From Aerococcus sp. UBA6277 (GTDB lineage Bacteria; Bacillota; Bacilli; Lactobacillales; Aerococcaceae): a stretch of DNA of 40,961 nucleotides. Below are positions 1 through 7,554 of the stretch, piece after piece. Positions within the stretch are counted from its first letter, which is position 1, and every line of letters begins with the position of its first letter. The stretch spans positions 1 through 40,961 of the forward strand of contig NZ_DJUR01000028.1 in the NCBI RefSeq assembly GCF_002440555.1. The letters are read 5' to 3'. The notes beneath the pieces are model-generated. The model did no database searches. It saw only the letters and a program-made list of their open reading frames with translations, and had not been told where the DNA came from. The position numbers and the translations under genes were made by a program.

Positions 1-139
1 ACCTAATGGGTGATGGACAAGACGGAGTTAAAGTTTGTTAAATCAACATTAGTTAGCGTTAAAAGAAAAACTATGAATTATTCAGGTATATATATAATAT
101 TTAATAGTATTTTATAATTTTCTTTAATTGAAAAATGTA

Positions 140-1462
140 TCAAATAGGAACATAAATTCGATCTCTAGCTATGCAAACCCCATCTTTTACAATATAACAT
201 TCCACAAAATGTTTCCCTCTAAAATCAGAAGTCTCCGTTTGAGTATTGTTATTTGTTTTAAAAATCTGTCCCCTTATTTGATTTCGCTCATATGCTTTTG
301 GGCCAACATTTCTAACTTTCCAGTAAATATCATATGGTTTTGGCACCGCAATTGACTGAATAAAAAATTTAATTTCCTTATTTTTAGGTATAAAGTGTCT
401 CTTTTTTAAAATATTTGACAAAGTACTAGGTCGGAATCCTGATATTTCAATACTTGCATCAATTTCTAGGGGATACTTTAAGAGAACTGGAAATAATTCT
501 TCGATGTACTGTTCTCTATAATTCTCCACTTTTGAGCTATCGTTCACTTTCTGTTCTTCTTCTGAGTATAATTTATCCCAAAAAGTATGATTAAAAAGAG
601 TTTGCCAGGCTTCAATTGCATCCAATCTAGTACAATTAGGATTATTAAGTATCTCTAGCTTTTCTTTATGTGATTTTAATCTTTTTTTTAACGATTCCAC
701 TTTTTGTTTATCTTTTTCATTATACAGAATTGATTGGTATGGATATACCGGACTTGTAATATTTCCATCAATATCTAATCTATTGATGATATTTTCAATT
801 GTATAATACAGGATTTTATCCAATGTATTATGTTCAGTGGCTAATGATTCTTCAACTAATATAGTCGTGATTAGTCCTCCTGGCATTTTCCAATGACCTC
901 TTGATCTATTGAAAATTTTAATTAGTTTGATAATTACTGGCAAACTGTTACCTTTATATAATTTTTGTGTATCAAACCAACTTTGGATTGCTTCAGGGCT
1001 TCTTTCTCTCCACACACTTCCTGCGTGTTCCACTACATCTATGTCTCTATAAACAGCAAAATCAATTTGATACCCATCATAATATGTAAACCTAATACAG
1101 TTGGTATGTTTTTCAGGAGGAGTTTTAAAGTTTAAATTTTGTTGATTAAAAGCACTCAATATAACATTTTTTATTTTATCGCTGCCAATAGAATCTAAGC
1201 CATTTCCGTCAACTAAAATTCCAACATCAATATCATAATCTTTCTCTTCATTTTGGGTCACTGTTCCCATCCCCACACTACCTTGAACGTACGACTCTTT
1301 AACGACATAAGAAGTATTATTTTTTTCATTATATTTTTCTAATCCTTTTTCCAGTCTAGAGATATTTATGTCTTTTTTTTCAAATAATTCATCTATTCTA
1401 TCTTGCGGTAGCTTGACATGCTCATTATAAAAATTAATTAGTTCTTCAGATAGATCGTACAT
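140..1462 (-). CDS. CBASS CD-NTase cyclase with C-terminal sensor domain
   Basis: This 440-aa protein is a cGAS/DncV-like nucleotidyltransferase that is expected to make a cyclic oligonucleotide alarm signal during phage infection. The polymerase-beta core is visible: QGSVGMGT at residues 60-67, DxD metal ligands D77 and D79 (DYDIDVG), and a third acidic residue D134 in QIDFAVY. A helical region follows (HWKMPGG near 190). The last ~95 residues match the adenylyl/guanylyl-cyclase and SMODS C-terminal sensor (AGS-C) type, ending in a beta-rich segment with FRGKHFVECY. It starts 16 nt after the SAVED effector gene, so both are probably co-transcribed. No E1/E2/JAB genes are visible, which suggests a type I CBASS, although genes before position 1 cannot be excluded. 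The cyclic product cannot be read from sequence. Confidence 0.88.
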   Translation of the reverse strand: MYDLSEELINFYNEHVKLPQDRIDELFEKKDINISRLEKGLEKYNEKNNTSYVVKESYVQGSVGMGTVTQNEEKDYDIDVGILVDGNGLDSIGSDKIKNVILSAFNQQNLNFKTPPEKHTNCIRFTYYDGYQIDFAVYRDIDVVEHAGSVWRERSPEAIQSWFDTQKLYKGNSLPVIIKLIKIFNRSRGHWKMPGGLITTILVEESLATEHNTLDKILYYTIENIINRLDIDGNITSPVYPYQSILYNEKDKQKVESLKKRLKSHKEKLEILNNPNCTRLDAIEAWQTLFNHTFWDKLYSEEEQKVNDSSKVENYREQYIEELFPVLLKYPLEIDASIEISGFRPSTLSNILKKRHFIPKNKEIKFFIQSIAVPKPYDIYWKVRNVGPKAYERNQIRGQIFKTNNNTQTETSDFRGKHFVECYIVKDGVCIARDRIYVPI

Positions 1463-1478
1463 AACTAATCCCTCTCTC

Positions 1479-2543
1479 TTAACCCTTCTTTATTAATTCT
1501 TCTTTATTATTTCCATTAACAACTATTCCATACTTATATCTTGAATTATATTGAGCAATATAGTGGTAGAAAATTATCTGCTGTAATTGATTTTCTCTAT
1601 TTTTAATGCATCTTCCAAGCTCAAGTGATAACATCCCTGGAATAGCAGCTGCAACATGGATACTCGAAAATCTTTTAGAAATATTTATCAGCTCATTTAC
1701 TATCTCATTTGCGATAGTAACAATTTCTTGCTGACTAGATAGATTGTTTTCAATGATATTATCAAAAGATATCTTTACTTGATTTGTTACATCAAACTTT
1801 GATAAATCAGTTTCATGAATATGAAAAGTACCTGAAATAGAAACCAATACCTCGTTTGAACTATTTGTTCTAGATTCGCAAAAGTCTTTTTCTACATTTA
1901 TATTTAAGCGTTTTCTTTTCTTAATCTCATTAGGTAATAACTCAAATTCAGATTCAAGCCTATTATAATTTATATACTTAATATTACTTCTATTACTTAA
2001 GTAGGTTCCAAAAAGTACAGTATAAGGGATCGCAGCCATTGAAGTCAGATAAATGTTATCTTTAACCGGATAATTGTTAATGGTTTCAGTTTCTCTACGA
2101 ATAATCTTATTAATAAGTTCATTAGTTTTTTCATTCATTTTCTGTGATTCTAATAACAACATAAAATCTATGCTACGTTCGCGTACAATTCCTGTTTTAA
2201 TATTTTTTACTTTAAAATCATTTTTTATTAATTCTATTTTGTTATTTTCACCTAATAAATTAAAAACATGATATTGCTTCTTTTCACGATAGCTTATAAA
2301 GCTTCCTATAACAATTAATGTTAAACCAAAAACGTACTGGATAATATCTGTATATCGGAATCCTTTACTATCTGAATTGACTAAATTTAAAAGAAAATCA
2401 ATATCAGTGGAAAAAATACTCAATCCACCTGTTATTAATAATGTAGGAATATCCTTCTCTTCTTCTTTCTTAAACATAGTTCTGAAAAAGTAGATTATAA
2501 TTAGTAACCAAACTATGCCCTGTACCATATTTTCTATATTCAT
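1479..2543 (-). CDS. cap14: CBASS effector, transmembrane-SAVED (Cap14-like)
   Basis: This 354-aa membrane protein is the probable effector of the adjacent CD-NTase. The N-terminus has hydrophobic segments at about residues 8-23, 33-45 (weaker) and 66-84, then a soluble part of about 260 residues. The soluble part resembles a SAVED domain, the fused CARF-like ligand sensor of CBASS. The recognisable pieces are two half-repeats, MAAIPYTVLFGTYLS near 169 and IHVAAAIPGMLSLELG at 295-310, the latter like the usual HxFxAxP...LG signature. In the known family, nucleotide binding to SAVED triggers membrane damage through the TM segments, stopping phage spread. The start is an ATG preceded by AAAGGGGG. 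An intrinsic terminator lies 30 nt upstream on the same strand. The SAVED call rests on pattern recognition, not a profile search. Confidence 0.75.
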   Translation of the reverse strand: MNIENMVQGIVWLLIIIYFFRTMFKKEEEKDIPTLLITGGLSIFSTDIDFLLNLVNSDSKGFRYTDIIQYVFGLTLIVIGSFISYREKKQYHVFNLLGENNKIELIKNDFKVKNIKTGIVRERSIDFMLLLESQKMNEKTNELINKIIRRETETINNYPVKDNIYLTSMAAIPYTVLFGTYLSNRSNIKYINYNRLESEFELLPNEIKKRKRLNINVEKDFCESRTNSSNEVLVSISGTFHIHETDLSKFDVTNQVKISFDNIIENNLSSQQEIVTIANEIVNELINISKRFSSIHVAAAIPGMLSLELGRCIKNRENQLQQIIFYHYIAQYNSRYKYGIVVNGNNKEELIKKG

Positions 2544-2572
2544 GGCAACCCCCTTTGTTTTTTATTTGATTT

Positions 2573-2600
2573 AAAAAAACACTCAGCTAATTAGTGAGTG
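2573..2600 (-). terminator. Intrinsic terminator/attenuator before the CBASS operon
   Basis: On the minus strand CACTCA (2600-2595) pairs with TGAGTG (2585-2580) across a 9-nt loop, followed by seven T residues (2579-2573). It closes the hsdM-remnant transcript but lies only 30 nt before the cap14 start. It could therefore also attenuate CBASS transcription if the promoter is upstream; a tentative TATGAT -10 sits at 2605-2610. Confidence 0.7.
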
Positions 2601-2674
2601 AAACATCATACAGTTTAGTATTTAACAAATTTATTGTTCAGTTTTTCTTTCTAATTTATGAACATTATCTATTT

Positions 2675-3202
2675 TTATGATATATAGAATTCACCGCCAT
2701 TTTTTCCTTCTGCGCTCGCAAAGTTACTTAAGAAATATTCATATACTCGTCCGATAACATCCTTTTCTCGACTATCTTCATCACCGACTTTAAATGAAAA
2801 TAAATCAATTGTTTCACCTAGACGTGTTTTATCTAATTCCGGGCGTGCAAATGATTTAGGTAATACCCCCACTAATGATGGATTTTCTTTCTCAATTGCA
2901 ACCATCGCAGCATCAATTAACTGACCTACTTCGGGTTTTTTAGCATTATCTTTAATAAATGACCAACGTGCTTCTTTCGGTACAAAGAATATATTCTCCG
3001 CGACATATTCATCACGGTCTTCCTCGTCCGCCCACTCATCTCCTTTTAACTCCGCATATTTTTCTTCAAATGCGTCAGACACATATTTTAAAAATAATAA
3101 CCCTAATACCACATTTTTATATTCACCAGAATCCATTGACCCTCGTAATTTATCTGCCATTTTCCATAACTTTTCTTCAAAACCTAAGTTTGCTGTAGCC
3201 AT
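2675..3202 (-). pseudogene. hsdM: Truncated type I restriction methylase subunit HsdM (N-terminus only)
   Basis: The 175-aa product matches the N-terminal helical domain of type I R-M methylases ([23 protein letters not shown], quoted in part: [30 protein letters not shown]). It reaches the GGEFY segment that opens the catalytic N6-methyltransferase domain, then stops at once. Full HsdM is about 500 residues, so the SAM-binding and NPPF-type catalytic parts are absent and it cannot methylate. The chosen ATG (3202) has AGGAGG seven bases upstream. A second upstream ATG sits in a short duplication (ATGGCTACAG occurs twice), giving seven optional extra residues. No hsdS or hsdR is nearby. It is best read as a scar of a lost R-M cargo between tnsE and the CBASS genes. 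Confidence 0.85.
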
Positions 3203-3265
3203 GTTGTATCCTCCTGTAGCCATGTATTTTCTATACCTATTATATCAATTTTTCAGCACACAAAA

Positions 3266-4798
3266 TTAGATGATTTTAGATAATAATAATTTGGCTCTAT
3301 GTTCATAATTTTTTTTACTATGCTTCGCCTTCTGGATGGTAATGCCTTTGTCTTCAATCTCTTTCAACGATTCTTTCAACCATGCACCATTATCTTTGAT
3401 CAAATTCCCTAATAATTGCTCAATAACAATATCCCAATGGATTCCCTGTTGTGCTTCTAAAATAAGCATCGAAAGGGATTTATACTCACGTTCTATTTCC
3501 AAAATGAAATAATGATGTCCCTTTAAGAGTTGGACACTTCCTAAAGCATATTTTCTTCTCGTGATTCCATCATCTAAGAAACTAAACTTTCTACTGTCTT
3601 CAAAAGTTGGTAACTCTTCAATTTTCACACTGACTGTCTGAACATCAGGAAAATCATTTAATTCGTTTAATATTTTTATAAACTCTCCTAGTTCCCCCAT
3701 CATTGAAGCTTCATGTACGCTAATTAGTTCGATCCCTCTTATTAAACTATTTCCTCCCGTATCTGCGACGGTACGCTTGTTGGTATCTTCTACCCTGAAT
3801 TGTTTTGTGTCTTCATTCTGGTCTTCTCTAAGTTTACTTGTGCTAGTCATCAATTTTTCTAGTTGTGGTAAATTCGTATAATTATGATCTTGATTATCTA
3901 TTGAAACCAGATCAAATTCTTCACTAGCACCTGCATCTTTATGGTCCAGCTCATATGGTTCATCTACTACATCGCTTTTCAAAAATGTATACTTCTTCGC
4001 TTCACTGCTTTTCTCCTTCGTTGTGAATTCTGGATGTGTAAAAGAGACCTTAGCATACGGAATTTTTTTATTTCGCACAGAAAGAATTCTTAGAATTAAA
4101 TTACTGCTCGCTCTTTTTTTAATAGCAACTTTAATAACAATCGGTTGATCTATCATCCATTCGAATTTCAGCTTTCCCGTATTTACAAATTCATAGCCAA
4201 TGTTCATATACAAACTACGTACATCAGAGTTTGTAATTATCCATAACAATTGAAATAAAAAATCTTTTTTAGTGTACTTCTTTTCATAAGTAGAATGAAA
4301 ATCAATATGAAGATGATCGTCACGCTGACTTTCTATAAAATAATTTAAGAAAGAATTATTCATTTCTAGCAAACGATAAAGTAAAAAACGATTGGGTGCA
4401 AAAATACTTCGAATACTTTCAATTAGTGGCAACGTATAATACTGATTTCCATATTTAAAATTAAAACCAGTTGATTTAGTCTTTTCTCCTGTATTAAAAA
4501 TCTTCCATTCACTTTCAAAGTATTTAACTTGATCGGGATAAATCGTTATTTCTATTTCTTCGGTAGGTGCAGGAGTGATACTTTCACTAACTATTCCATC
4601 TACATATGAGTGTTGGATAGCTAAAAATGGTAGCATCCCCCAATCTAATAAAAGCTTTTCTGTTTTACCATTAGCAAAAAAGTAACAATGTATCATTAAT
4701 TTTCTTTCATGCCAAAAAGGAGAGCTAATCCAAATCAATTTTGCATGCTCTCCCTTTTTAAATGGCCAATTACTTAATTTAACCGAGCGATTTCTCAT
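3266..4798 (-). CDS. tnsE: Tn7-like transposition protein TnsE
   Basis: This 510-aa protein is recognisable as TnsE, which in Tn7 steers transposition into conjugating plasmids and lagging-strand DNA by contacting the sliding clamp and 3'-recessed ends. Matches to Tn7 TnsE (538 aa) are in order: LPLIESIRSIFAPN near 123 (YHIPQLELARSLF in Tn7), LLWIITNSDVRSLY near 184, a poorly conserved acidic linker about 265-360, then FIKILNELNDF and the ALGSVQLLKGHHYFILEIE beta segment of the DNA-binding C-terminal domain. The gene overlaps the end of tnsD by 20 nt, so the two are translationally linked. The call rests on motif recall; identity looks low but order, spacing and gene position agree. tnsE is much rarer than tnsABCD, and a copy in a Gram-positive element is notable. 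Confidence 0.8.
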   Translation of the reverse strand: MRNRSVKLSNWPFKKGEHAKLIWISSPFWHERKLMIHCYFFANGKTEKLLLDWGMLPFLAIQHSYVDGIVSESITPAPTEEIEITIYPDQVKYFESEWKIFNTGEKTKSTGFNFKYGNQYYTLPLIESIRSIFAPNRFLLYRLLEMNNSFLNYFIESQRDDHLHIDFHSTYEKKYTKKDFLFQLLWIITNSDVRSLYMNIGYEFVNTGKLKFEWMIDQPIVIKVAIKKRASSNLILRILSVRNKKIPYAKVSFTHPEFTTKEKSSEAKKYTFLKSDVVDEPYELDHKDAGASEEFDLVSIDNQDHNYTNLPQLEKLMTSTSKLREDQNEDTKQFRVEDTNKRTVADTGGNSLIRGIELISVHEASMMGELGEFIKILNELNDFPDVQTVSVKIEELPTFEDSRKFSFLDDGITRRKYALGSVQLLKGHHYFILEIEREYKSLSMLILEAQQGIHWDIVIEQLLGNLIKDNGAWLKESLKEIEDKGITIQKAKHSKKNYEHRAKLLLSKII

Positions 4799-6623
4799 CT
4801 TCTAACACATCCCTTCTATGCTGAATATACGCTTCTAAGATTGGTTTAATTTCTTTAAATTGCTGAGACTTGATGCCTGCTTTTCTTTGTACTTGCCATA
4901 ATTTAATTGGCGCACCATCAATCATTAATTCATCTATTATTTTGTATGTGCGTCTGATTTGAAATTCTCGGACTGTTTCTGTGATTTGATTAAGTAGTGA
5001 TTCTGTTAGTGGTAATTTAGCGAGATGATATTGTAAATTTGCTAGAATACTTAAGCGTCTACCAATGGCAGAAACAGTAATCCTTATTGGCTTTTCTTCT
5101 TTCAACATCTTTTTATGCAACAACTTAATTTGTTGTACGTAATGTTGATCTCGCTTAGCCCAATCAACTTTTATATTTGGAGTGGCTTTATATTGTAGTT
5201 TAGGACAGTTAGACAATAACCACTCTTTATCATGACGATATAAATACATATACACAGCTTTATTTTTCTCACGTAAAGCGGTGCGCGATATCTGTGGGTA
5301 AATTACTCGTAGCTCTTGCCACTGTCGTTTACATTCTTGTAGTCTACTTATGGGTAACTGCTTGCATTCCACTTTATTCAATTCCAACTGATCTCCCAAA
5401 TATTTTTTAACCGTTTTTGAATCTACACCTAGCATCCGAGCCATGGCTCTAATACTCAAATTTTCGTTATTTAATTCGTGTAATCGCAGTTGCCATACAT
5501 AACCAAACTGCTTCACCTTACCAATTTCAAAACGATTAGTGGTCTGTTTCCTTGTATAAATAAATCCACATGAACATGTGAATGTACCAATAAGATTTTT
5601 TGAATTAAAATCTTTTGTCACTTTTACTTCCGAAATAACACATTCCCTGTAATGAGATGCAGCCTTATTTAAACAAGGAAATGGCCCTTCTCCAAATACA
5701 CTCGTACAATTAGGGATAGCTTGTAGTGTTTCAATATTTTGTTTCATAAAGTACAGGAATAATACGTGTCTAAATGGATGTACATGGCGCTTAGAATTAC
5801 GTAATAAAACTTTTAGCCAATTGTATTCATAATCCTCATCAAGATTGCTCTCATATTGTTTTAAAAAATCTTGTGGATAAAATGCTGAAAATGCTTCATA
5901 TAACTCTTTTTGACGAATACGTTTACCTGCTGTCATCAAATTTTTTTCTTGTAGCAATGAATTATATTTTATTCTAATTTGCGACCTATTTAATTGATGT
6001 AATGGAAGTTGTAACAACTGGTAAGCAAGCTTTGCTAGTCCTACACAAATAGGTTTGTGCGGGTCGACTTCTTCTAATTCAGAGAATTTCATATGTTTCA
6101 TTTCAAAGCGAATATACTCAATTCGACTATCACTTTGAATTGGATATTTTCGCAATTTTATTTCATGATGTGAACAATAATTAATCGCTTCTAGTTGATG
6201 CTCTCGATGGATATAAGGTTCACCATATTTTTCAGCGTCAGCTTTTGCACACTTTGAGCAATAATATAATCCGTCTTTTCTGCAAATACCTCCAGCAACA
6301 AATCCTAACCGGGCATACAATCCTTTTCCATCGCCTTTTACATCTTCAAAGATTTCTTGTTGCCTTTCTTTCGATAAAAAAGAAGCGTAATAAGGATAAA
6401 TCGTATGGTTAGCTAATAAATACTCTACCGAATATTGAGGTCCTAATTTCTCTACTAAATTAGTAAGATGGCTACCAATCTCAACACTCGGTATCACAGA
6501 ACGACTATCAAATAACTCTTCTAATGTATCTTTACAATCAAGATTCCCACTATAAAAATGATAACGTGCAATTGCTGAATACAATAATTCATCTGGATAT
6601 GGATTCGTGAAGAAAGGTAGCAT
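4779..6623 (-). CDS. tnsD: TnsD/TniQ target-selection protein
   Basis: This 614-aa TniQ-family protein should bind the 3' end of glmS and recruit TnsC to attTn7; the observed insertion just beyond glmS fits that role. The N-terminus (FFTNPYPDELLYSAIARYH) is typical of TniQ. A zinc-binding cluster follows: C122, C125, C150, H153 (YYCSKC ... NYCSHH). A second cysteine-rich site lies near 310-360, ending in TFTCSCGFIYTR, as in TnsD proteins. Helix-turn-helix-like segments follow (LSIRAMARMLGVDSKTVKKYL near 390). It is longer than Tn7 TnsD (508 aa), mainly at the C-terminus. AGGAGG precedes the ATG by eight bases. It lies 34 nt after the HEPN-like gene and overlaps tnsE. Confidence 0.92.
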   Translation of the reverse strand: MLPFFTNPYPDELLYSAIARYHFYSGNLDCKDTLEELFDSRSVIPSVEIGSHLTNLVEKLGPQYSVEYLLANHTIYPYYASFLSKERQQEIFEDVKGDGKGLYARLGFVAGGICRKDGLYYCSKCAKADAEKYGEPYIHREHQLEAINYCSHHEIKLRKYPIQSDSRIEYIRFEMKHMKFSELEEVDPHKPICVGLAKLAYQLLQLPLHQLNRSQIRIKYNSLLQEKNLMTAGKRIRQKELYEAFSAFYPQDFLKQYESNLDEDYEYNWLKVLLRNSKRHVHPFRHVLFLYFMKQNIETLQAIPNCTSVFGEGPFPCLNKAASHYRECVISEVKVTKDFNSKNLIGTFTCSCGFIYTRKQTTNRFEIGKVKQFGYVWQLRLHELNNENLSIRAMARMLGVDSKTVKKYLGDQLELNKVECKQLPISRLQECKRQWQELRVIYPQISRTALREKNKAVYMYLYRHDKEWLLSNCPKLQYKATPNIKVDWAKRDQHYVQQIKLLHKKMLKEEKPIRITVSAIGRRLSILANLQYHLAKLPLTESLLNQITETVREFQIRRTYKIIDELMIDGAPIKLWQVQRKAGIKSQQFKEIKPILEAYIQHRRDVLEDEKSLG

Positions 6624-6657
6624 TTAATTACCTCCTATATTCAATAAAAATTTCTAA

Positions 6658-7539
6658 TTAAAACTGAAACTCTTCTTTACTTTTCTTAGTAATATTAGTA
6701 CTTGTTACTTTACTAGAAAGATACTTTACATAAACAAGAAGTTTGTCAATAAAATAAATAGTTTCTTCATAACTAATTAAACTGAAATCAAAGTTGTTCC
6801 CATGCCTAATATCCTTATATTTATTATGAAACATGTTCCACATAGTAATGCCCTCTTTAATAATAAAACCTTGTCCCCATGTCTCTTCATCATCTCTCAT
6901 AGCTTTATCAGCTGCTGAAATATCCGTCGTTTCTGTCAAATAAGTCATTAAAGCTTCCATAGCCGATAAACAATCACGTATAGCATCTTTTCTAGCTCTA
7001 AGTTCATTCACTCTATTCAGTTGTTCCCGTGCTTGTTTAATATGTTCTGCTGTTTGTCTACAAAGCTCTGAAGTAGTAATTATCAATTCTTCAAAATTCA
7101 CTACCTCACCAACATTAGGATTAATACATAACCAGTTATATTTAGATTCATTTGTTAATTTGTAACCAAAATTATGATCTTCGAAAATATCATTTAAAAC
7201 TTCGAAAACATTATCATTCTTCGCCAATTCACTCATAGCATCCATAAATTTATGGAATTTACCTATTTTAAAATCTACAACTTGCTCTTCAAAATCTCTA
7301 ATAATAAAATCATATCCCCAATTTTTTGTTTTTTCATTATTAGTGTAAATCGATACTACATCGCAAGCATTTTTAATAGTTCTATCTAAATTTAAATACC
7401 TGTCTTCCTGTTTTTGCTGAATATATACCCTTGGTAGTCTTTGAGCAATTTCTCTAAGTAATTCCTCTGTTACAACATTCATTAAATACTCTTCATTTTT
7501 ATAATTTAAATAATCAGGAAATTGTTTTTTAAATTCCAT
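6658..7539 (-). CDS. HEPN/Abi-C-like protein embedded in the tns operon
   Basis: I do not recognise a named gene. The ~293-aa product has an alpha/beta-looking N-terminal half and a helical C-terminal half that resembles the HEPN-like C-terminal domain of abortive-infection proteins: RKDAIRDCLSAMEALMTYL near 184, GFIIKEGITMWNMFHNKY near 225, then DIRHGN (RHGN 246-249). The RHGN step is the characteristic feature; in many HEPN proteins an R-x4-6-H pair cleaves RNA, but the exact motif here is R-H adjacent, so nuclease activity is unproven. It lies 12 nt after tnsC and 34 nt before tnsD, so it is co-transcribed with the transposition genes. A TTG three bases upstream is an alternative start (7542). 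It may be defence cargo captured into the operon, a regulator of transposition, or a toxin-like maintenance factor. Confidence 0.7.
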   Translation of the reverse strand: MEFKKQFPDYLNYKNEEYLMNVVTEELLREIAQRLPRVYIQQKQEDRYLNLDRTIKNACDVVSIYTNNEKTKNWGYDFIIRDFEEQVVDFKIGKFHKFMDAMSELAKNDNVFEVLNDIFEDHNFGYKLTNESKYNWLCINPNVGEVVNFEELIITTSELCRQTAEHIKQAREQLNRVNELRARKDAIRDCLSAMEALMTYLTETTDISAADKAMRDDEETWGQGFIIKEGITMWNMFHNKYKDIRHGNNFDFSLISYEETIYFIDKLLVYVKYLSSKVTSTNITKKSKEEFQF

Positions 7540-7554
7540 CAAAAATTCTACTCC

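Noticed and set aside
1..136. Left end of the Tn7-like element
   Set aside because: AAAGTTTGTTAAATC (31-45) weakly resembles the right-end repeat and AAATG occurs at 132-136, but there is no repeat array, no adjacent TGT terminus, and the second match touches the CD-NTase stop. The end is probably outside the window.
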